From assembly GCF_000687875.1 (NCBI RefSeq), contig NZ_JHYG01000010.1, positions 1 through 64,000 of the forward strand: a stretch of 64,000 nt of DNA, written 5' to 3'. The position numbers were made by a program, and so were the translations under genes. Origin of the DNA: Acidocella facilis ATCC 35904. Its GTDB lineage: Bacteria; Pseudomonadota; Alphaproteobacteria; Acetobacterales; Acetobacteraceae. The notes below the pieces were generated by a model. That model was not told the origin of the DNA. It saw only the letters and a program-made list of their open reading frames with translations, and ran no database searches. How positions within the stretch are numbered: position 1 is the stretch's first letter; the number at the start of each line of letters is the position of its first letter. Of the stretch, positions 1 to 9,474 are shown in pieces.

Positions 1-446
1 TCCGGCAACCAGGCTCAAAGAGTTGCTCCCATGGAACTGGAGCATGGAGAAATCCGCCGCAGATCAAGCAACTGCGGTGCTCAGCTGACGCTTACCCAAT
101 AGCCGACAAAAGCCCTGATCTGAAAGGAGTGGCTCCAGTTTTTGCCCCAGGCGGAGACATAGAGCGGCTTGACGAAACTCGCCGCATGGCGCTCGGGAAA
201 TCCATAGGCGCCAAACCCCTCGATCTGCCGGAAACATGCCCCGGCAACGCAATCGTCTCGCCATGGTCGAACGGACAGACCGAGGGGCAGATCACGCGCC
301 TTGGCGCCCCAGAAGATTAGCCCTTGTTGATCGACGCCGCGCTATCTTATGGCAAACCCAAACTACAAGCCCGCAGACAGCGATGACCTGCCGCCCAAGG
401 TCGATAAAAGCCTCTATTATGCCAATGATGTCCCGCAACCAGGCAG
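1..446. other. left-edge stretch without an intact gene
   Basis: No open frame here looks like a complete gene. The minus strand carries a short stretch resembling the C-terminal part of the error-prone polymerase DnaE2 (separate entry, 147-239). A 33-codon plus-strand frame at 349-450 has no Shine-Dalgarno and resembles nothing I know. The stretch looks like decayed sequence next to the hbd operon. Confidence 0.5.
147..239 (-). pseudogene. fragment resembling error-prone DNA polymerase DnaE2
   Basis: The minus-strand frame reads [20 protein letters not shown] followed by VKPLYVSAW. This is very close to the conserved block of DnaE/DnaE2 alpha subunits (consensus roughly FRQ-EGFG-YGFPESHAASFA---Y-SSWLKC). 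The similarity stops after about 30 residues on both sides, while the frame runs from a stop near 341 to a stop at 81 with no start codon giving a polymerase. A real dnaE2 gene would be over 3 kb, so this can only be a remnant. It could be a chance retained piece of an old imuB-dnaE2 locus. The family match is from memory and rests on a short motif. Confidence 0.5.
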
Positions 447-1313
447 CTAGGCTTTCGCAGCACTTTCGTAATTGTAAAATCCGCGCCCGGATTTGCGCCC
501 CATCCATCCGGCATTCACATATTTCACAAGCAGCGGGGCAGGGCGGTATTTGTCTTCGCCCAGTTCCGCATGAAGCACGCGCATGATCGAAAGCAGCGTG
601 TCCAGTCCGATAAAATCAGCAAGCGCCAGGGGGCCCATCGGATGATTGGCGCCGAGCTTCATCGCGTTGTCGATCGAATTCGCGTCCGCAACGCCTTCCG
701 CCAGCATGAAGATGGCTTCGTTCAGCATCGGGCAAAGCAGGCGATTGACGATAAAACCCGGGGCATCCTGCGCAACCGCGGCCGTCTTGTTCAGTTGCGC
801 AGCAAGTTTTGTCGCCAGTTCGTAGGTTTGTTCCGAGGTGGCCAACCCACGGATGATCTCGACCAGCTTCATCATCGGGACGGGATTGAAGAAATGCAGC
901 CCGATGAATTTATCCGGCCGGCCGGACAACGCGGCCAGAGCGGTAATGGAAATCGAGGATGTATTAGAGGCCAATATCGTCTCTGGCGCCAGAACATCCT
1001 TGAGTTCCGCGTAGATCGCCTCTTTGATCTGCAGGGATTCCGGAACGGCTTCGATGACGATATCGGTTCCGGCCAAGGCGTGATAATCGGTCGAGCTGAT
1101 CAGGCGCGCAAGCGCGCTGGCTTTGTCGGCTTCCGTTATCGTCGCCTTGGAAACCTGCCGTTCCATGTTTTTATGGATCGTGGCAAGGCCTTTATCCAAA
1201 GCCGCCGCGAACGCGTCCACGAGCACCACGTCAAAACCGGATATCAGCGCCGCGTGAGCGATGCCGTTTCCCATCAAACCCGCGCCGATGATACCGATTT
1301 TGCGGATGCTCAT
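447..1313 (-). CDS. hbd: 3-hydroxybutyryl-CoA dehydrogenase
   Basis: This is an NAD(P)-dependent oxidoreductase that interconverts 3-hydroxybutyryl-CoA and acetoacetyl-CoA. The 288-aa length is typical of the stand-alone short enzyme. The N-terminal Rossmann nucleotide loop is GAGLMG at residues 10-15. SNTSS (116-120) and [15 protein letters not shown] (from 138, catalytic His at 140) form the active-site region. [10 protein letters not shown] then leads into the C-terminal helical domain. The gene lies 2 bases after the etfA stop and is the last gene of etfB-etfA-hbd. This placement ties it to acyl-CoA oxidation or butyrate/PHB metabolism, with electrons passing to ETF. The direction in vivo cannot be read from sequence. 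Confidence 0.93.
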   Translation of the reverse strand: MSIRKIGIIGAGLMGNGIAHAALISGFDVVLVDAFAAALDKGLATIHKNMERQVSKATITEADKASALARLISSTDYHALAGTDIVIEAVPESLQIKEAIYAELKDVLAPETILASNTSSISITALAALSGRPDKFIGLHFFNPVPMMKLVEIIRGLATSEQTYELATKLAAQLNKTAAVAQDAPGFIVNRLLCPMLNEAIFMLAEGVADANSIDNAMKLGANHPMGPLALADFIGLDTLLSIMRVLHAELGEDKYRPAPLLVKYVNAGWMGRKSGRGFYNYESAAKA

Positions 1314-1315
1314 GA

Positions 1316-2245
1316 TTAAAGGGCCTTCTCTAGTTCGGGCAGAATCGTGAACAGGTCGCCGACAAGTCCGTAATCGGCCACCTGAAAGATCGGCGCGTCC
1401 TCATCCTTGTTGATGGCGACGATGACCTTGGAGTCCTTCATGCCGGCCAGATGCTGAATGGCGCCCGAAATGCCAACCGCGATGTAAAGTTCGGGGGCGA
1501 CGATTTTACCGGTCTGGCCGACCTGATAATCATTGGGCACGAAGCCCGCATCCACGGCGGCGCGTGACGCGCCAACAGCGGCGCCAAGCTTGTCGGCGAT
1601 CGGCTCTATCAGCTTGGCGAAATTATCGCCCGCCTGCATGCCGCGGCCGCCCGAGATGATGATGCGGGCGGCGGTGAGTTCCGGCCGCTCGGACTTGGAA
1701 ATCTCCTCGCCGACATAGGCGGATTTTTCCGCCGGGCGGGCCGCGGAAATGGCCTCAACCGGCGCCGCGCCGCCTTCCACGGCGACGGGGTCGAAGGACG
1801 CCGCACGCACGGTGATGATTTTCACCTTGTCAGCGGATTTGACGGTCGCCATGGCGTTGCCGGCATAGATCGGCCGGACGAAGGTATCGGCATCGACGAC
1901 ATCCGAGATATCGGAAATAGGCTGCACGTCCAGCAAGGCCGCGACACGGGGCAGGACGTTTTTTCCGGACGCGGTGGCAGCCTGCAGAATATGGCTGTAA
2001 TTTCCAGCAACCGACATGATCAACGCGGCCATCGGTTCAGCGAGGTGATGCGCATAAGCCGCCTCATCCGCCACCAGCACCTTGGACACGCCAGCGAGTT
2101 TCGCCGCCTGTTCCGCGATGTTTCTGACATTTTCGCCCGCGACGAGGACATGCACATCGCCAAGCCGGGCCGCCGCGGCAATGGCCGAGCGTGACGGCTG
2201 CTTGATGCCGGCGGCGTCAAAATCAAGGATCACCAAAGACGTCAT
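1316..2245 (-). CDS. etfA: electron transfer flavoprotein alpha subunit
   Basis: This is the FAD-carrying large subunit of ETF, which collects electrons from acyl-CoA dehydrogenases and hands them to ETF-ubiquinone oxidoreductase. It is 309 aa, the normal size. The C-terminal FAD domain is clear: SGGRGM (about 198-203), [20 protein letters not shown] (about 241-260) and the ETF-alpha signature [20 protein letters not shown] (about 278-297). The start lies 2 bases downstream of the etfB stop, so the two subunits are translated from one message. Confidence 0.96.
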   Translation of the reverse strand: MTSLVILDFDAAGIKQPSRSAIAAAARLGDVHVLVAGENVRNIAEQAAKLAGVSKVLVADEAAYAHHLAEPMAALIMSVAGNYSHILQAATASGKNVLPRVAALLDVQPISDISDVVDADTFVRPIYAGNAMATVKSADKVKIITVRAASFDPVAVEGGAAPVEAISAARPAEKSAYVGEEISKSERPELTAARIIISGGRGMQAGDNFAKLIEPIADKLGAAVGASRAAVDAGFVPNDYQVGQTGKIVAPELYIAVGISGAIQHLAGMKDSKVIVAINKDEDAPIFQVADYGLVGDLFTILPELEKAL

Positions 2246-2247
2246 GA

Positions 2248-2997
2248 TCAGATCACCTTTGCTTCGTTGCGGAGTTTCTCGACCAGGCTGGCCACGTCCG
2301 GCACCTTGATGCCAGCTTTGCGCGTCGGTGGCTCGCTGACATTGATCAAGGTCAAACGCGGCGTGATATCCACGTTAAGATCGGCCGGCTTGAGCGTATC
2401 GATGGTTTTTTTGCGGGCTTTCATGATGTTCGGCAGCGACGCGTAGCGCGGCTCATTCAGCCGCAAATCCGCGGTGATGACGGCCGGCAGGGTCAGTTTC
2501 ACCGTCTCCAGGCCGCCGTCGATTTCGCGGGTCACGGTCGCGGCGCCGTCGGCGATCTCAACCTTGGAGGCGAATGTCGCCTGCGGCCAGTCGAGCAGGG
2601 CGGCGAGCATCTGCCCGGTTGCGTTCATGTCATCGTCGATCGCCTGTTTGCCGAGGATCACCGCCTCAACATCTTCCTTCAGCGCCACTTCCTTCAGGAT
2701 CTTGGCGACGGCCAAAGGTTCAACGGCAGTTTCGGTTTCCACCAGAATGCCCCGGTCAGCGCCCATGGCCAGCGCGGTCCGGATGGTTTCCTGGGCCTGG
2801 GTCACGCCGATCGAGACCGCGATGATCTCAGACGCGATGCCCTTTTCCTTCAGGCGAACGGCTTCTTCCACGGCGATTTCATCGAAGGGGTTCATCGACA
2901 TTTTCACGCCGGCGGTTTCCACGCCCGACCCATCGGACTTGACGCGAACCTTGACGTTATAGTCGACCACCCGCTTCACGGCGACCAGCAATTTCAT
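2248..2997 (-). CDS. etfB: electron transfer flavoprotein beta subunit
   Basis: This is the small, AMP-binding subunit of ETF, partner of EtfA just downstream. It is 249 aa. It starts [20 protein letters not shown], typical of EtfB, followed by [18 protein letters not shown] (about 34-51) and the nucleotide-contact segment with [17 protein letters not shown] (about 126-142). It is the first gene of the operon. The 90-base leader contains a perfect 24-bp palindrome (3066-3089), which may bind a regulator controlling all three genes. Confidence 0.96.
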   Translation of the reverse strand: MKLLVAVKRVVDYNVKVRVKSDGSGVETAGVKMSMNPFDEIAVEEAVRLKEKGIASEIIAVSIGVTQAQETIRTALAMGADRGILVETETAVEPLAVAKILKEVALKEDVEAVILGKQAIDDDMNATGQMLAALLDWPQATFASKVEIADGAATVTREIDGGLETVKLTLPAVITADLRLNEPRYASLPNIMKARKKTIDTLKPADLNVDITPRLTLINVSEPPTRKAGIKVPDVASLVEKLRNEAKVI

Positions 2998-3065
2998 TTT
3001 GATACCTCTGAACTGTCCCTCGAAGGGTCATCCTTGATATGCGATGCCCGACGCTTTGGATAGCC

Positions 3066-3089
3066 TTTATTTACTCGCGAGTAAATAAA
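3066..3089. promoter_or_regulatory. perfect 24-bp palindrome, candidate TetR-type operator
   Basis: The half site TTTATTTACTCG at 3066-3077 is followed without spacer by its exact complement at 3078-3089. It sits about 80 bases upstream of the etfB start and directly behind the aminotransferase stop codon. Its AT-rich arms stand out in GC-rich DNA. Uninterrupted palindromes with an ACTCG-CGAGT core are typical of dimeric TetR-family repressors of fatty-acid and CoA genes, so an operator is the best reading. It has no one-sided T-run, so it is less like a terminator. Confidence 0.6.
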
Positions 3090-3090
3090 C

Positions 3091-4251
3091 TCAGCCGAGC
3101 CGTTTCAGCCTGGAGATGGCCTCTTTGACATCCTCCAAAGGCCCGCAATAGCTGAGGCGGAAATACCGGCCGCCGCGTTGCGCGTCGAAATCCAGCCCCG
3201 GCGTCGCGGCGATATTCTGCGCCGCCAGCAAGCGCGCGCAGAAGGTGGCACTGTCCTGCGCCCGGCCTTCGATGTCGGCGTAAAGGTAGAAGGCCCCATC
3301 GGGCGGGGAGAATGTTGAGAAGCCGGCCTCCCGCAACCCCGCCATCATCAACTCCCGGGCATGGGCGTACCCGGCGCGATTCGCTTCGAGTTCCGCCCCG
3401 CAATCCATGGCGGCCTCCGCGGCCACCTGCGCGATATGGGGCGGGCAGATGAACATATTCTGGGCGAGGCGCTCGGTGATGCGCACCATGTCCTCGGGCA
3501 GTACCATCCAGCCGATCCGCCAGCCGGTCATGGAAAAATACTTGGAAAACGAGTTGATGACGATGGCGCTCGCGGAAAACTGGGCGGCGGAGGCCTGCGG
3601 TTTGCCGTAAGTGAGGCCGTGATAGATCTCGTCCGAGATCAGGCGAATCCCGGCCGCATCGCAATAATGGCAAAGCGCCGCCAGCTTGTCCGGCGGCAGC
3701 ATCGAGCCGGTGGGGTTCGCCGGGCTGGCGACGATCAGCCCATCGGGCTTGCGGGGCAGGGCGTCGAGCATTTCCACAGTCGGCTGAAACCCTGTCTCGA
3801 TGCCGCAGGGCAGGACCAGCGGCCGTAGCCCGAGTGCTAGTAAAATATTGTAATAAGGCGGGTAGTAGGGAGCCGCGAGCGCGACCACGTCGCCAACATC
3901 GAAGCTCGAGAGAAAGGCCAGGGGAAATCCGCCCGAGGCGCCGACGGTCACCGCGATGCGGGTGGGCGGCACCTCTATGCCGTACCATTCGGCGATATGC
4001 CGGGCGATCCGGGCTTTCAGCGATGGCAGGCCCAGCCCGTCAGTATACCCCAAGGCGGCGCCGCTTCGCAGGGCGGCCTCAACGGCCTGGCGCGCCCCGG
4101 CCGGCAGGCCGGTCCCCGGTTGACCGACCTCCATACGCAAAATCTTCGCCTCACCCGCAGGCAGGCTTGCGGCGCGCCGGTTGGCGGCGAGGATGACATC
4201 CATCACCTGAAAGGGCGGGACGAGCCGTCCCGCGCCGATCTTCAGAGCCAA
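3091..4251 (-). CDS. PLP-dependent class I/II aminotransferase
   Basis: This is a fold-type I aminotransferase of the AspC/MalY-like group; the substrate cannot be told. Counted from the TTG at 4251, motifs are EVGQPGTGLP (about 41), ANPTG (178-182), the phosphate/pyridine-contact SDEIYHGL (about 206), and the Schiff-base lysine in NSFSKYFSMTGWR (K237). I chose TTG at 4251 because the family needs the RLVPPFQVMDV segment. The frame stays open to 4329, but that part overlaps the upstream gene and is R/A/P-rich. TTG sits one base after the upstream TGA. Another option is ATG at 4203, which would cut into the conserved N-terminus. It probably forms an operon with the lipoprotein gene. Confidence 0.85.
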   Translation of the reverse strand: MALKIGAGRLVPPFQVMDVILAANRRAASLPAGEAKILRMEVGQPGTGLPAGARQAVEAALRSGAALGYTDGLGLPSLKARIARHIAEWYGIEVPPTRIAVTVGASGGFPLAFLSSFDVGDVVALAAPYYPPYYNILLALGLRPLVLPCGIETGFQPTVEMLDALPRKPDGLIVASPANPTGSMLPPDKLAALCHYCDAAGIRLISDEIYHGLTYGKPQASAAQFSASAIVINSFSKYFSMTGWRIGWMVLPEDMVRITERLAQNMFICPPHIAQVAAEAAMDCGAELEANRAGYAHARELMMAGLREAGFSTFSPPDGAFYLYADIEGRAQDSATFCARLLAAQNIAATPGLDFDAQRGGRYFRLSYCGPLEDVKEAISRLKRLG

Positions 4252-4252
4252 T

Positions 4253-5530
4253 TCAGCGCCCGCCGATGGCCAGTCCGTTGGCGCCCGGCGCCGTGCTGGC
4301 GCGGCAGCTGGCCTCGCCACCCGGGACATTGTTCGGGCAGGAGATGATGTTGGCGCGGCCAGGGGCGGGGATGGGGGCGTTTTGGCCGGTCAACGCGTTG
4401 TCCAGACCAATGCGCGCGGCCGCCGCCGCGGCGTTCTGCCCGGTGCCGGTGGCCGCCGCCCGGAAGGCATCATTGCCGCCGGTATAGGCCATCTCGGCAG
4501 CCAGATCCGGCGTTGGGGCGGTCCTGGGCGAGGCGGCCAGTAAGATGCCGGTGCCCGGCGCAATCCGCCCCGTGCCAAAGAGATTATTCATCGAGGTCAC
4601 GCAAATCACCGCGCCGCCCTTTTTGTCCAAAGCCATGAAGCTGGCCGAGGCGGGCAGCTTCCGTCCGGCAGCGTCAGGCGATACGGGCAGGCTGGCGACC
4701 TGATATCCCCCCTGCTGCGTTATGTCCGGCGCGCCATAGTGCGGTGTCGCATTCACAAGATCGCCTGTGGTCAGGCCGCCGCCGGCTTGGTCGGCGGCCT
4801 TTGCGAATTGCGCCGCCCCAATGCCCGCATAGAGCCCGTTGACGCCGTTCACACGCAGGCTCTCCAGCGTCGCGGCGAGGTCGGGCTGCTGCAAATTGGC
4901 GCCCGCCGCCAGCAAGGTGCCGCCGGGGGCGAACACCGCCGCAGCCTGCGGGTCTGCCAGCAGGGCGTTGCCCACCACCTGGAGGTCGCTCTCCAGGGCC
5001 TGCGAGACCGGGGCCCCCCCGGCCAGCCGTTCGGCCGGGACAATCACGGAAGATAGCGGCAATTGACCATAGCGCACCTGCATCGCCAGGAGTCCGCGCG
5101 CCAGCAGCGGCACGGCGGCCGGGCGGTCGCCGCTCGTCTGCGCTGGAAGCCCAGCAGGGAAGCTCAGCATGACCGGCTTCTGCATTTTCCCATCCGGGCC
5201 GGGCATCTTGATGATGCAGGCACCGCCGCCGCCGAGCCCGCCGCGGGAGGGCAGGGTCACGGCCTGGGCGAAGCCTTCAGCCGCCGCCGCGTCAACCGCA
5301 TTGCCGCCACGGTTCAGGATATCACGCCCAATCACCGCCGCCTCGGGCGCATCGGCCACGGCATAACCGAACTGGGAGGGCACCGTTCCGGAGGTCGGGC
5401 TGCCGTCATTCAAGCCGAGCAACTCATGTCCGAGAGAGTGGCCGACACCGCAGCCGGTGAGCAGGGAAAGGGCGGCGAGGGCGCCGAAGGCGCGAAGGCG
5501 GTTCTGCAAGTTAATTGACCCTTGAGACAC
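4253..5530 (-). CDS. gamma-glutamyltransferase-like lipoprotein
   Basis: This is a secreted, probably membrane-anchored relative of gamma-glutamyltransferase. An N-terminal hydrophobic segment ends in the lipobox LTGC (24-27). GYAVADAPEAAVIGRDILNR then GGNAVDAAAAEG and the glycine-rich RGGLGGGG match the start of the GGT large subunit. Two features are odd. The protein has 425 aa against about 560-580 for GGT. The autoprocessing site, normally TTH before FSVVD, reads SAS before FMALDKKGGAV, so the Thr nucleophile is replaced by Ser. A GTGRIAPGTGI segment resembling the small subunit follows. It may be an inactive or altered paralogue. The function is not known. Confidence 0.75.
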   Translation of the reverse strand: MSQGSINLQNRLRAFGALAALSLLTGCGVGHSLGHELLGLNDGSPTSGTVPSQFGYAVADAPEAAVIGRDILNRGGNAVDAAAAEGFAQAVTLPSRGGLGGGGACIIKMPGPDGKMQKPVMLSFPAGLPAQTSGDRPAAVPLLARGLLAMQVRYGQLPLSSVIVPAERLAGGAPVSQALESDLQVVGNALLADPQAAAVFAPGGTLLAAGANLQQPDLAATLESLRVNGVNGLYAGIGAAQFAKAADQAGGGLTTGDLVNATPHYGAPDITQQGGYQVASLPVSPDAAGRKLPASASFMALDKKGGAVICVTSMNNLFGTGRIAPGTGILLAASPRTAPTPDLAAEMAYTGGNDAFRAAATGTGQNAAAAAARIGLDNALTGQNAPIPAPGRANIISCPNNVPGGEASCRASTAPGANGLAIGGR

Positions 5531-5578
5531 GTGACCCGGTTTGCTTAGCCGTGAACGCCATGACTCGCAACGCCAGCC

Positions 5579-6349
5579 TCACGGTACGGCCAAAGACGGG
5601 TTTTCCAGGAAGACGACATCCCGCCCCTGGCGCTGCAGCACCTGCCCGCCGTCGATCACCAGCGTCTGGCCATGGAAGGCGGGGCTGGCGAGAATAAAAT
5701 CGATCGCGTTCAAAATCTGATCCGGCGTACAGCCCTGGCCCATCAGGTTGTTACGATGGCTGCGCTCGAACTCCGCTTCCGACTGCAATTTGCTGATCAG
5801 GGTCAGGCCGGGTGCAATGCCGGCGACGCGCAGCGTTGGCGCCAAGGCCATGGCGTGCATCTGGATCATGCCATGCAGCGCGATTTTCGACAGGCTGTAG
5901 GAAAAGTAATCCGGGTTGAGGCCAAACACCTTGTTATCGACGATGCTGATCGCAACGCCGGCCCGATTCCGGCTGACCAGGGATTTATACATAAATTGGG
6001 TGAGCAGCGCCGGGGCGAAGAGATTGACCCGCATATGCGCTTCCAGCCCCGCCGGCGTCACCGAAACCGCGCTGTCATAGTCAAAGCCCGAGGCGCTGTT
6101 GATCAGCAGGCCGATGGGGCAGATGCTGTCACATTGGCGGAAGGCCGCCTCGACCTGTTCCGCATCGCCCAGATCGGCGCCGACCGCGCTGGCATGTCCA
6201 CCGGCGGCGATAATGTCGCGGACAACCTGGTCAGCTCCCTCGGCGGCCTTGTGGTAATGCACGAAGACATGGCGTTCGCTCGTGCCCAGATGCCGCGCGA
6301 TGATGCCGCCCAGCCGCCGCCCGCCTCCGGTAACCAAGACGCCTTCCAT
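5579..6349 (-). CDS. short-chain dehydrogenase, FolM/pteridine reductase-like
   Basis: This is an NAD(P)H-dependent SDR of 256 aa. The coenzyme loop TGGGRRLG (7-14), with arginine instead of the usual central residues, is typical of dihydromonapterin/pteridine reductases (FolM, PTR1). Other SDR features are INSAS (about 84-88) and the catalytic Y151-x3-K155 in YSLSK. Near the C-terminus it has the family's G-QTLVIDGGQ. I start at ATG 6349, preceded by AGGGAA, because the reductase fold begins right there; the longer open frame to 6412 adds nothing conserved. The substrate is inferred. A role in reduced pterin or folate supply is plausible. Confidence 0.75.
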   Translation of the reverse strand: MEGVLVTGGGRRLGGIIARHLGTSERHVFVHYHKAAEGADQVVRDIIAAGGHASAVGADLGDAEQVEAAFRQCDSICPIGLLINSASGFDYDSAVSVTPAGLEAHMRVNLFAPALLTQFMYKSLVSRNRAGVAISIVDNKVFGLNPDYFSYSLSKIALHGMIQMHAMALAPTLRVAGIAPGLTLISKLQSEAEFERSHRNNLMGQGCTPDQILNAIDFILASPAFHGQTLVIDGGQVLQRQGRDVVFLENPSLAVP

Positions 6350-6601
6350 GATGTTCCCTCTTCGACCGATAACTGCCCTGAGGGAAATAGACGAGCCGCC
6401 CGGTAAACCCAAGCCCCGGCTGGCGGGTGATATTGGTCCAGAAAAAACGCCCCTTGTTGCGGCGCGTGGGGCAAAAAAATCTCACGAGATGTCGCCGGTC
6501 GGCAATAAGCTCCTGAATCCTGTAGGGAATTCGTGTTTGGGCTTGCCAGAGTGGTTCAGCCGGTGCATTGCGCAGCCTGTATGAAGGCCTAAATTGATCG
6601 A
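6350..6601. promoter_or_regulatory. divergent intergenic region between folM-like gene and cysD
   Basis: These 252 bases separate two divergent genes, so they must hold the promoters for both. I see no convincing consensus boxes, no tRNA and no conserved riboswitch. Sulfate-assimilation control sites would be expected on the cysD side but cannot be named from sequence. Confidence 0.4.
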
Positions 6602-7564
6602 ATGCCAGCTTCCCAGGAGTGCGCTTTGTTGAAGACACCTGATCTGCCCGCGACGGCCGCGCCGCAAATTTTGACGCATTTGCAGCGCCTGGAAGCCGAG
6701 GCGATTCATATCATGCGTGAGGTGGTGGCGGAGAGTGAAAACCCCGTCATGCTGTACTCCGTGGGCAAAGACAGCGCGGTGATGCTGCATCTCGCCCGCA
6801 AGGCATTCTACCCCTCGCCCCCGCCATTTCCGCTTCTCCATGTCGATACGACCTGGAAGTTCAAGGCCATGTATGAGCTGCGTGACCGCATGGCCAAAGA
6901 GAGCGGCATGGAGCTGCTCGTCTATCAAAATCCGGAAGCGAAAGAGAAAGGCATCAATCCTTTCGATCACGGCCCCTTGCACACGGATATGTGGAAGACC
7001 GAGGGGCTGAAGCAGGCGCTCGACAAATACGGGTTTGACGCGGCCTTCGGCGGCGCGCGCCGGGACGAGGAGAAGAGCCGCGCGAAGGAGCGGATTTTCT
7101 CTTTCCGGTCAGCCAACCATCGCTGGGACCCGAAGGCGCAGCGGCCGGAATTGTGGAACCTCTATAACGCCAAGAAAAACAAGGGCGAAAGCATTCGCGT
7201 TTTTCCCATATCCAACTGGACCGAGCTGGATATCTGGCAATATATCCAGCTGGAGCGCATCCCGATCGTGCCGCTTTATTTCGCGGCTGAACGCCCTGTC
7301 GTGGAGCGTGACGGGTTGTTGATCATGGTCGATGATGACCGGTTTCGCCTGCGCGATGGTGAAACGCCGGTTATGAAATCCGTCCGGTTTCGCACGCTTG
7401 GCTGCTATCCTCTGTCGGGTGCGGTTGAAAGCAAGGCTCAGTCCATCAGTGAAGTGATCCAGGAAACCCTGCTCACCACCACCTCCGAACGGCAGGGGCG
7501 TGTGATCGACAAGGATGCAGGTGGTGCCAGCATGGAAAAGAAGAAGCAGGAGGGATATTTCTGA
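6602..7564 (+). CDS. cysD: sulfate adenylyltransferase subunit 2 (CysD)
   Basis: This is the ATP-sulfurylase catalytic subunit, which converts sulfate and ATP to APS together with the CysN GTPase. It is 320 aa. The PP-loop is SVGKDS (53-58), followed by [24 protein letters not shown] and the C-terminal [13 protein letters not shown], all as in E. coli CysD. The start is uncertain: ATG 6602 has a weak ribosome site, while AGGAG at 6615-6619 sits six bases before an in-frame TTG at 6626 (another at 6629). The shorter form may therefore be the real one. Its stop overlaps the cysNC start (TGATG). Confidence 0.96.
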   Translation: MPASQECALLKTPDLPATAAPQILTHLQRLEAEAIHIMREVVAESENPVMLYSVGKDSAVMLHLARKAFYPSPPPFPLLHVDTTWKFKAMYELRDRMAKESGMELLVYQNPEAKEKGINPFDHGPLHTDMWKTEGLKQALDKYGFDAAFGGARRDEEKSRAKERIFSFRSANHRWDPKAQRPELWNLYNAKKNKGESIRVFPISNWTELDIWQYIQLERIPIVPLYFAAERPVVERDGLLIMVDDDRFRLRDGETPVMKSVRFRTLGCYPLSGAVESKAQSISEVIQETLLTTTSERQGRVIDKDAGGASMEKKKQEGYF

Positions 7565-9474
7565 TGTCCGAAATTCAGACCGGCTCCTATAAGGTCGATG
7601 CGCTGATCGCCGAGGATATTGACGCTTATCTCCTGCAGCATCAGCATAAATCCCTGCTGCGCTTCATCACCTGCGGTTCCGTCGATGACGGAAAATCGAC
7701 TCTGATCGGGCGCCTGCTGTATGATTCAAAAATGATCTTCGAGGATCAGCTGGCGGCGCTTGAGTCCGATTCCAAAAAAATCGGTACGCAAGGGCAGAAT
7801 ATCGATTTTGCATTGCTGGTTGATGGCCTCGCGGCCGAACGCGAACAAGGGATCACCATCGACGTCGCCTATCGGTTCTTTGCGACGGAAAAGCGGAAAT
7901 TCATCGTCGCCGACACGCCAGGTCACGAGCAATATACGCGAAACATGGTGACGGGCGCCTCCACAGCTGATCTTGCCATCATTCTCGTGGATGCGCGCAA
8001 GGGCATTTTGACCCAGACCCGCCGCCACTCTTATCTGGCCCATCTCATCGGCATCCGCCACCTCGTGCTGGCGGTGAACAAGATGGATCTGATCGGATAT
8101 GATCAGCAGACATATGATCGCATTGTCGATGAATATAAAAGCTTTTCGCAAAGCATAGGGATCAAATCATTCACTCCCATGCCGATCTCCGGGTATGTGG
8201 GTGACAATATCACCGAGCGCTCCAGCAACACGCCCTGGTATACAGGCGTGCCTCTGGTCGAGCTTCTGGAAAATGTTGAACTGGATGTAACGGCGGACCA
8301 GGGCAAGGCGTTTCGCATGCCGGTGCAATGGGTGAACCGGCCGAATTTGGATTTCCGCGGCTTCTCCGGTCTTGTCGCGACGGGCCTCGTCAAGCGCGGT
8401 GATGCCATCCGTGTCCTGCCGTCCGGAAAGACCTCTTCGATCGATCGGATCGTGACATTCGACGGGGATCTCGAGCAGGCTGTCGCCGGCCAGTCCGTGA
8501 CGCTGTGCCTGACCGACGAAATCGATTGCTCGCGCGGCGATGTGATCACCACGGCCGATGAACCGGTGCAGGTTGCCGACCAGTTTGAAGCGACGATCGT
8601 CTGGATGGCCGACGAGATGATGACACCTGGCCGGTCCTATTGGATGAAGATCGGAACGCAGATTGTTTCGGCTTCTATCCAGGCGCCCAAATATCAGATC
8701 AACGTCAATACGCTGGAACGGACGGCGGTCAAGACGCTTGAGTTGAACGCGATCGGCGTCGCGAATATCACCACCGATCGCGCGATCCCGTTCGAAGCCT
8801 ACGAGACCAACCGAACGCTGGGTGGCTTCATCATCATCGAAAAGATGACGAACGCGACTGTTGCTGCCGGGATGCTGCATTTCTCGCTCAGGCGGTCTCA
8901 AAATGTGCATTGGCAGGCGCTGGATGTGTCGCGGGATGTTCGCGCCAGCCTGAAAAATCAAAAGCCAGTGGTGCTTTGGTTCACGGGGCTTTCCGGGGCA
9001 GGGAAGAGCACGATTGCCAATCTGGTCGAGAAAAAACTGGTCCGGATGAACCGGCATACATTCCTGCTGGATGGTGACAATGTTCGTCATGGCTTGAACA
9101 AGAATCTGGGCTTCACCCAGGCGGACCGTATCGAAAATATTCGCCGCGTCGGTGAGGTCGCGAAGCTGATGACGGATGCCGGGTTGATCGTCATCACCGC
9201 CTTCATTTCGCCGTTCCGCTCGGAGCGCGACATGGTGCGGCAAATGATGGCGCCGAATGAGTTCGTTGAGGTATTTGTTGATACGGCCTTGGAAGAGGCG
9301 GAACGGCGCGATGTAAAAGGGCTGTATAAGAAGGCGCGATCCGGCGAATTGAAGAATTTCACTGGAATCGACAGCCCCTATGAGGCGCCGCTCGATCCAG
9401 AGATTCGCATCGATACGTCCAGGATGACGCCTGAAGAAGCCGCGGATATGATCGTGGAAAGGCTGATTCCGTGA
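7564..9474 (+). CDS. cysNC: bifunctional sulfate adenylyltransferase subunit 1 / APS kinase (CysNC)
   Basis: This is a fusion of the CysN GTPase (about 1-450) and CysC APS kinase (about 455-636). CysN activates ATP-sulfurylase; CysC phosphorylates APS to PAPS. The GTPase part shows GSVDDGKSTLIGR (38-50), DTPGHEQYTRN (about 118) and NKMD, followed by two beta-barrel domains. The kinase part shows the P-loop GLSGAGKST (about 474-482), DGDNVRHGLN and FISPFRSERD. The NC fusion is common in alphaproteobacteria. Translation is coupled at both ends: one base shared with cysD, and GTGA shared with cysQ. Confidence 0.97.
   Translation: MSEIQTGSYKVDALIAEDIDAYLLQHQHKSLLRFITCGSVDDGKSTLIGRLLYDSKMIFEDQLAALESDSKKIGTQGQNIDFALLVDGLAAEREQGITIDVAYRFFATEKRKFIVADTPGHEQYTRNMVTGASTADLAIILVDARKGILTQTRRHSYLAHLIGIRHLVLAVNKMDLIGYDQQTYDRIVDEYKSFSQSIGIKSFTPMPISGYVGDNITERSSNTPWYTGVPLVELLENVELDVTADQGKAFRMPVQWVNRPNLDFRGFSGLVATGLVKRGDAIRVLPSGKTSSIDRIVTFDGDLEQAVAGQSVTLCLTDEIDCSRGDVITTADEPVQVADQFEATIVWMADEMMTPGRSYWMKIGTQIVSASIQAPKYQINVNTLERTAVKTLELNAIGVANITTDRAIPFEAYETNRTLGGFIIIEKMTNATVAAGMLHFSLRRSQNVHWQALDVSRDVRASLKNQKPVVLWFTGLSGAGKSTIANLVEKKLVRMNRHTFLLDGDNVRHGLNKNLGFTQADRIENIRRVGEVAKLMTDAGLIVITAFISPFRSERDMVRQMMAPNEFVEVFVDTALEEAERRDVKGLYKKARSGELKNFTGIDSPYEAPLDPEIRIDTSRMTPEEAADMIVERLIP

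Noticed and set aside
349-450. 33-codon plus-strand frame before the hbd stop
   Set aside because: No ribosome site, no known relative, and it runs into the convergent hbd gene.
6540-6600. Possible tRNA-like sequence before cysD (CCAGAGTGGTTCAGCCGG)
   Set aside because: It cannot be folded into a cloverleaf; no T-arm or acceptor stem.
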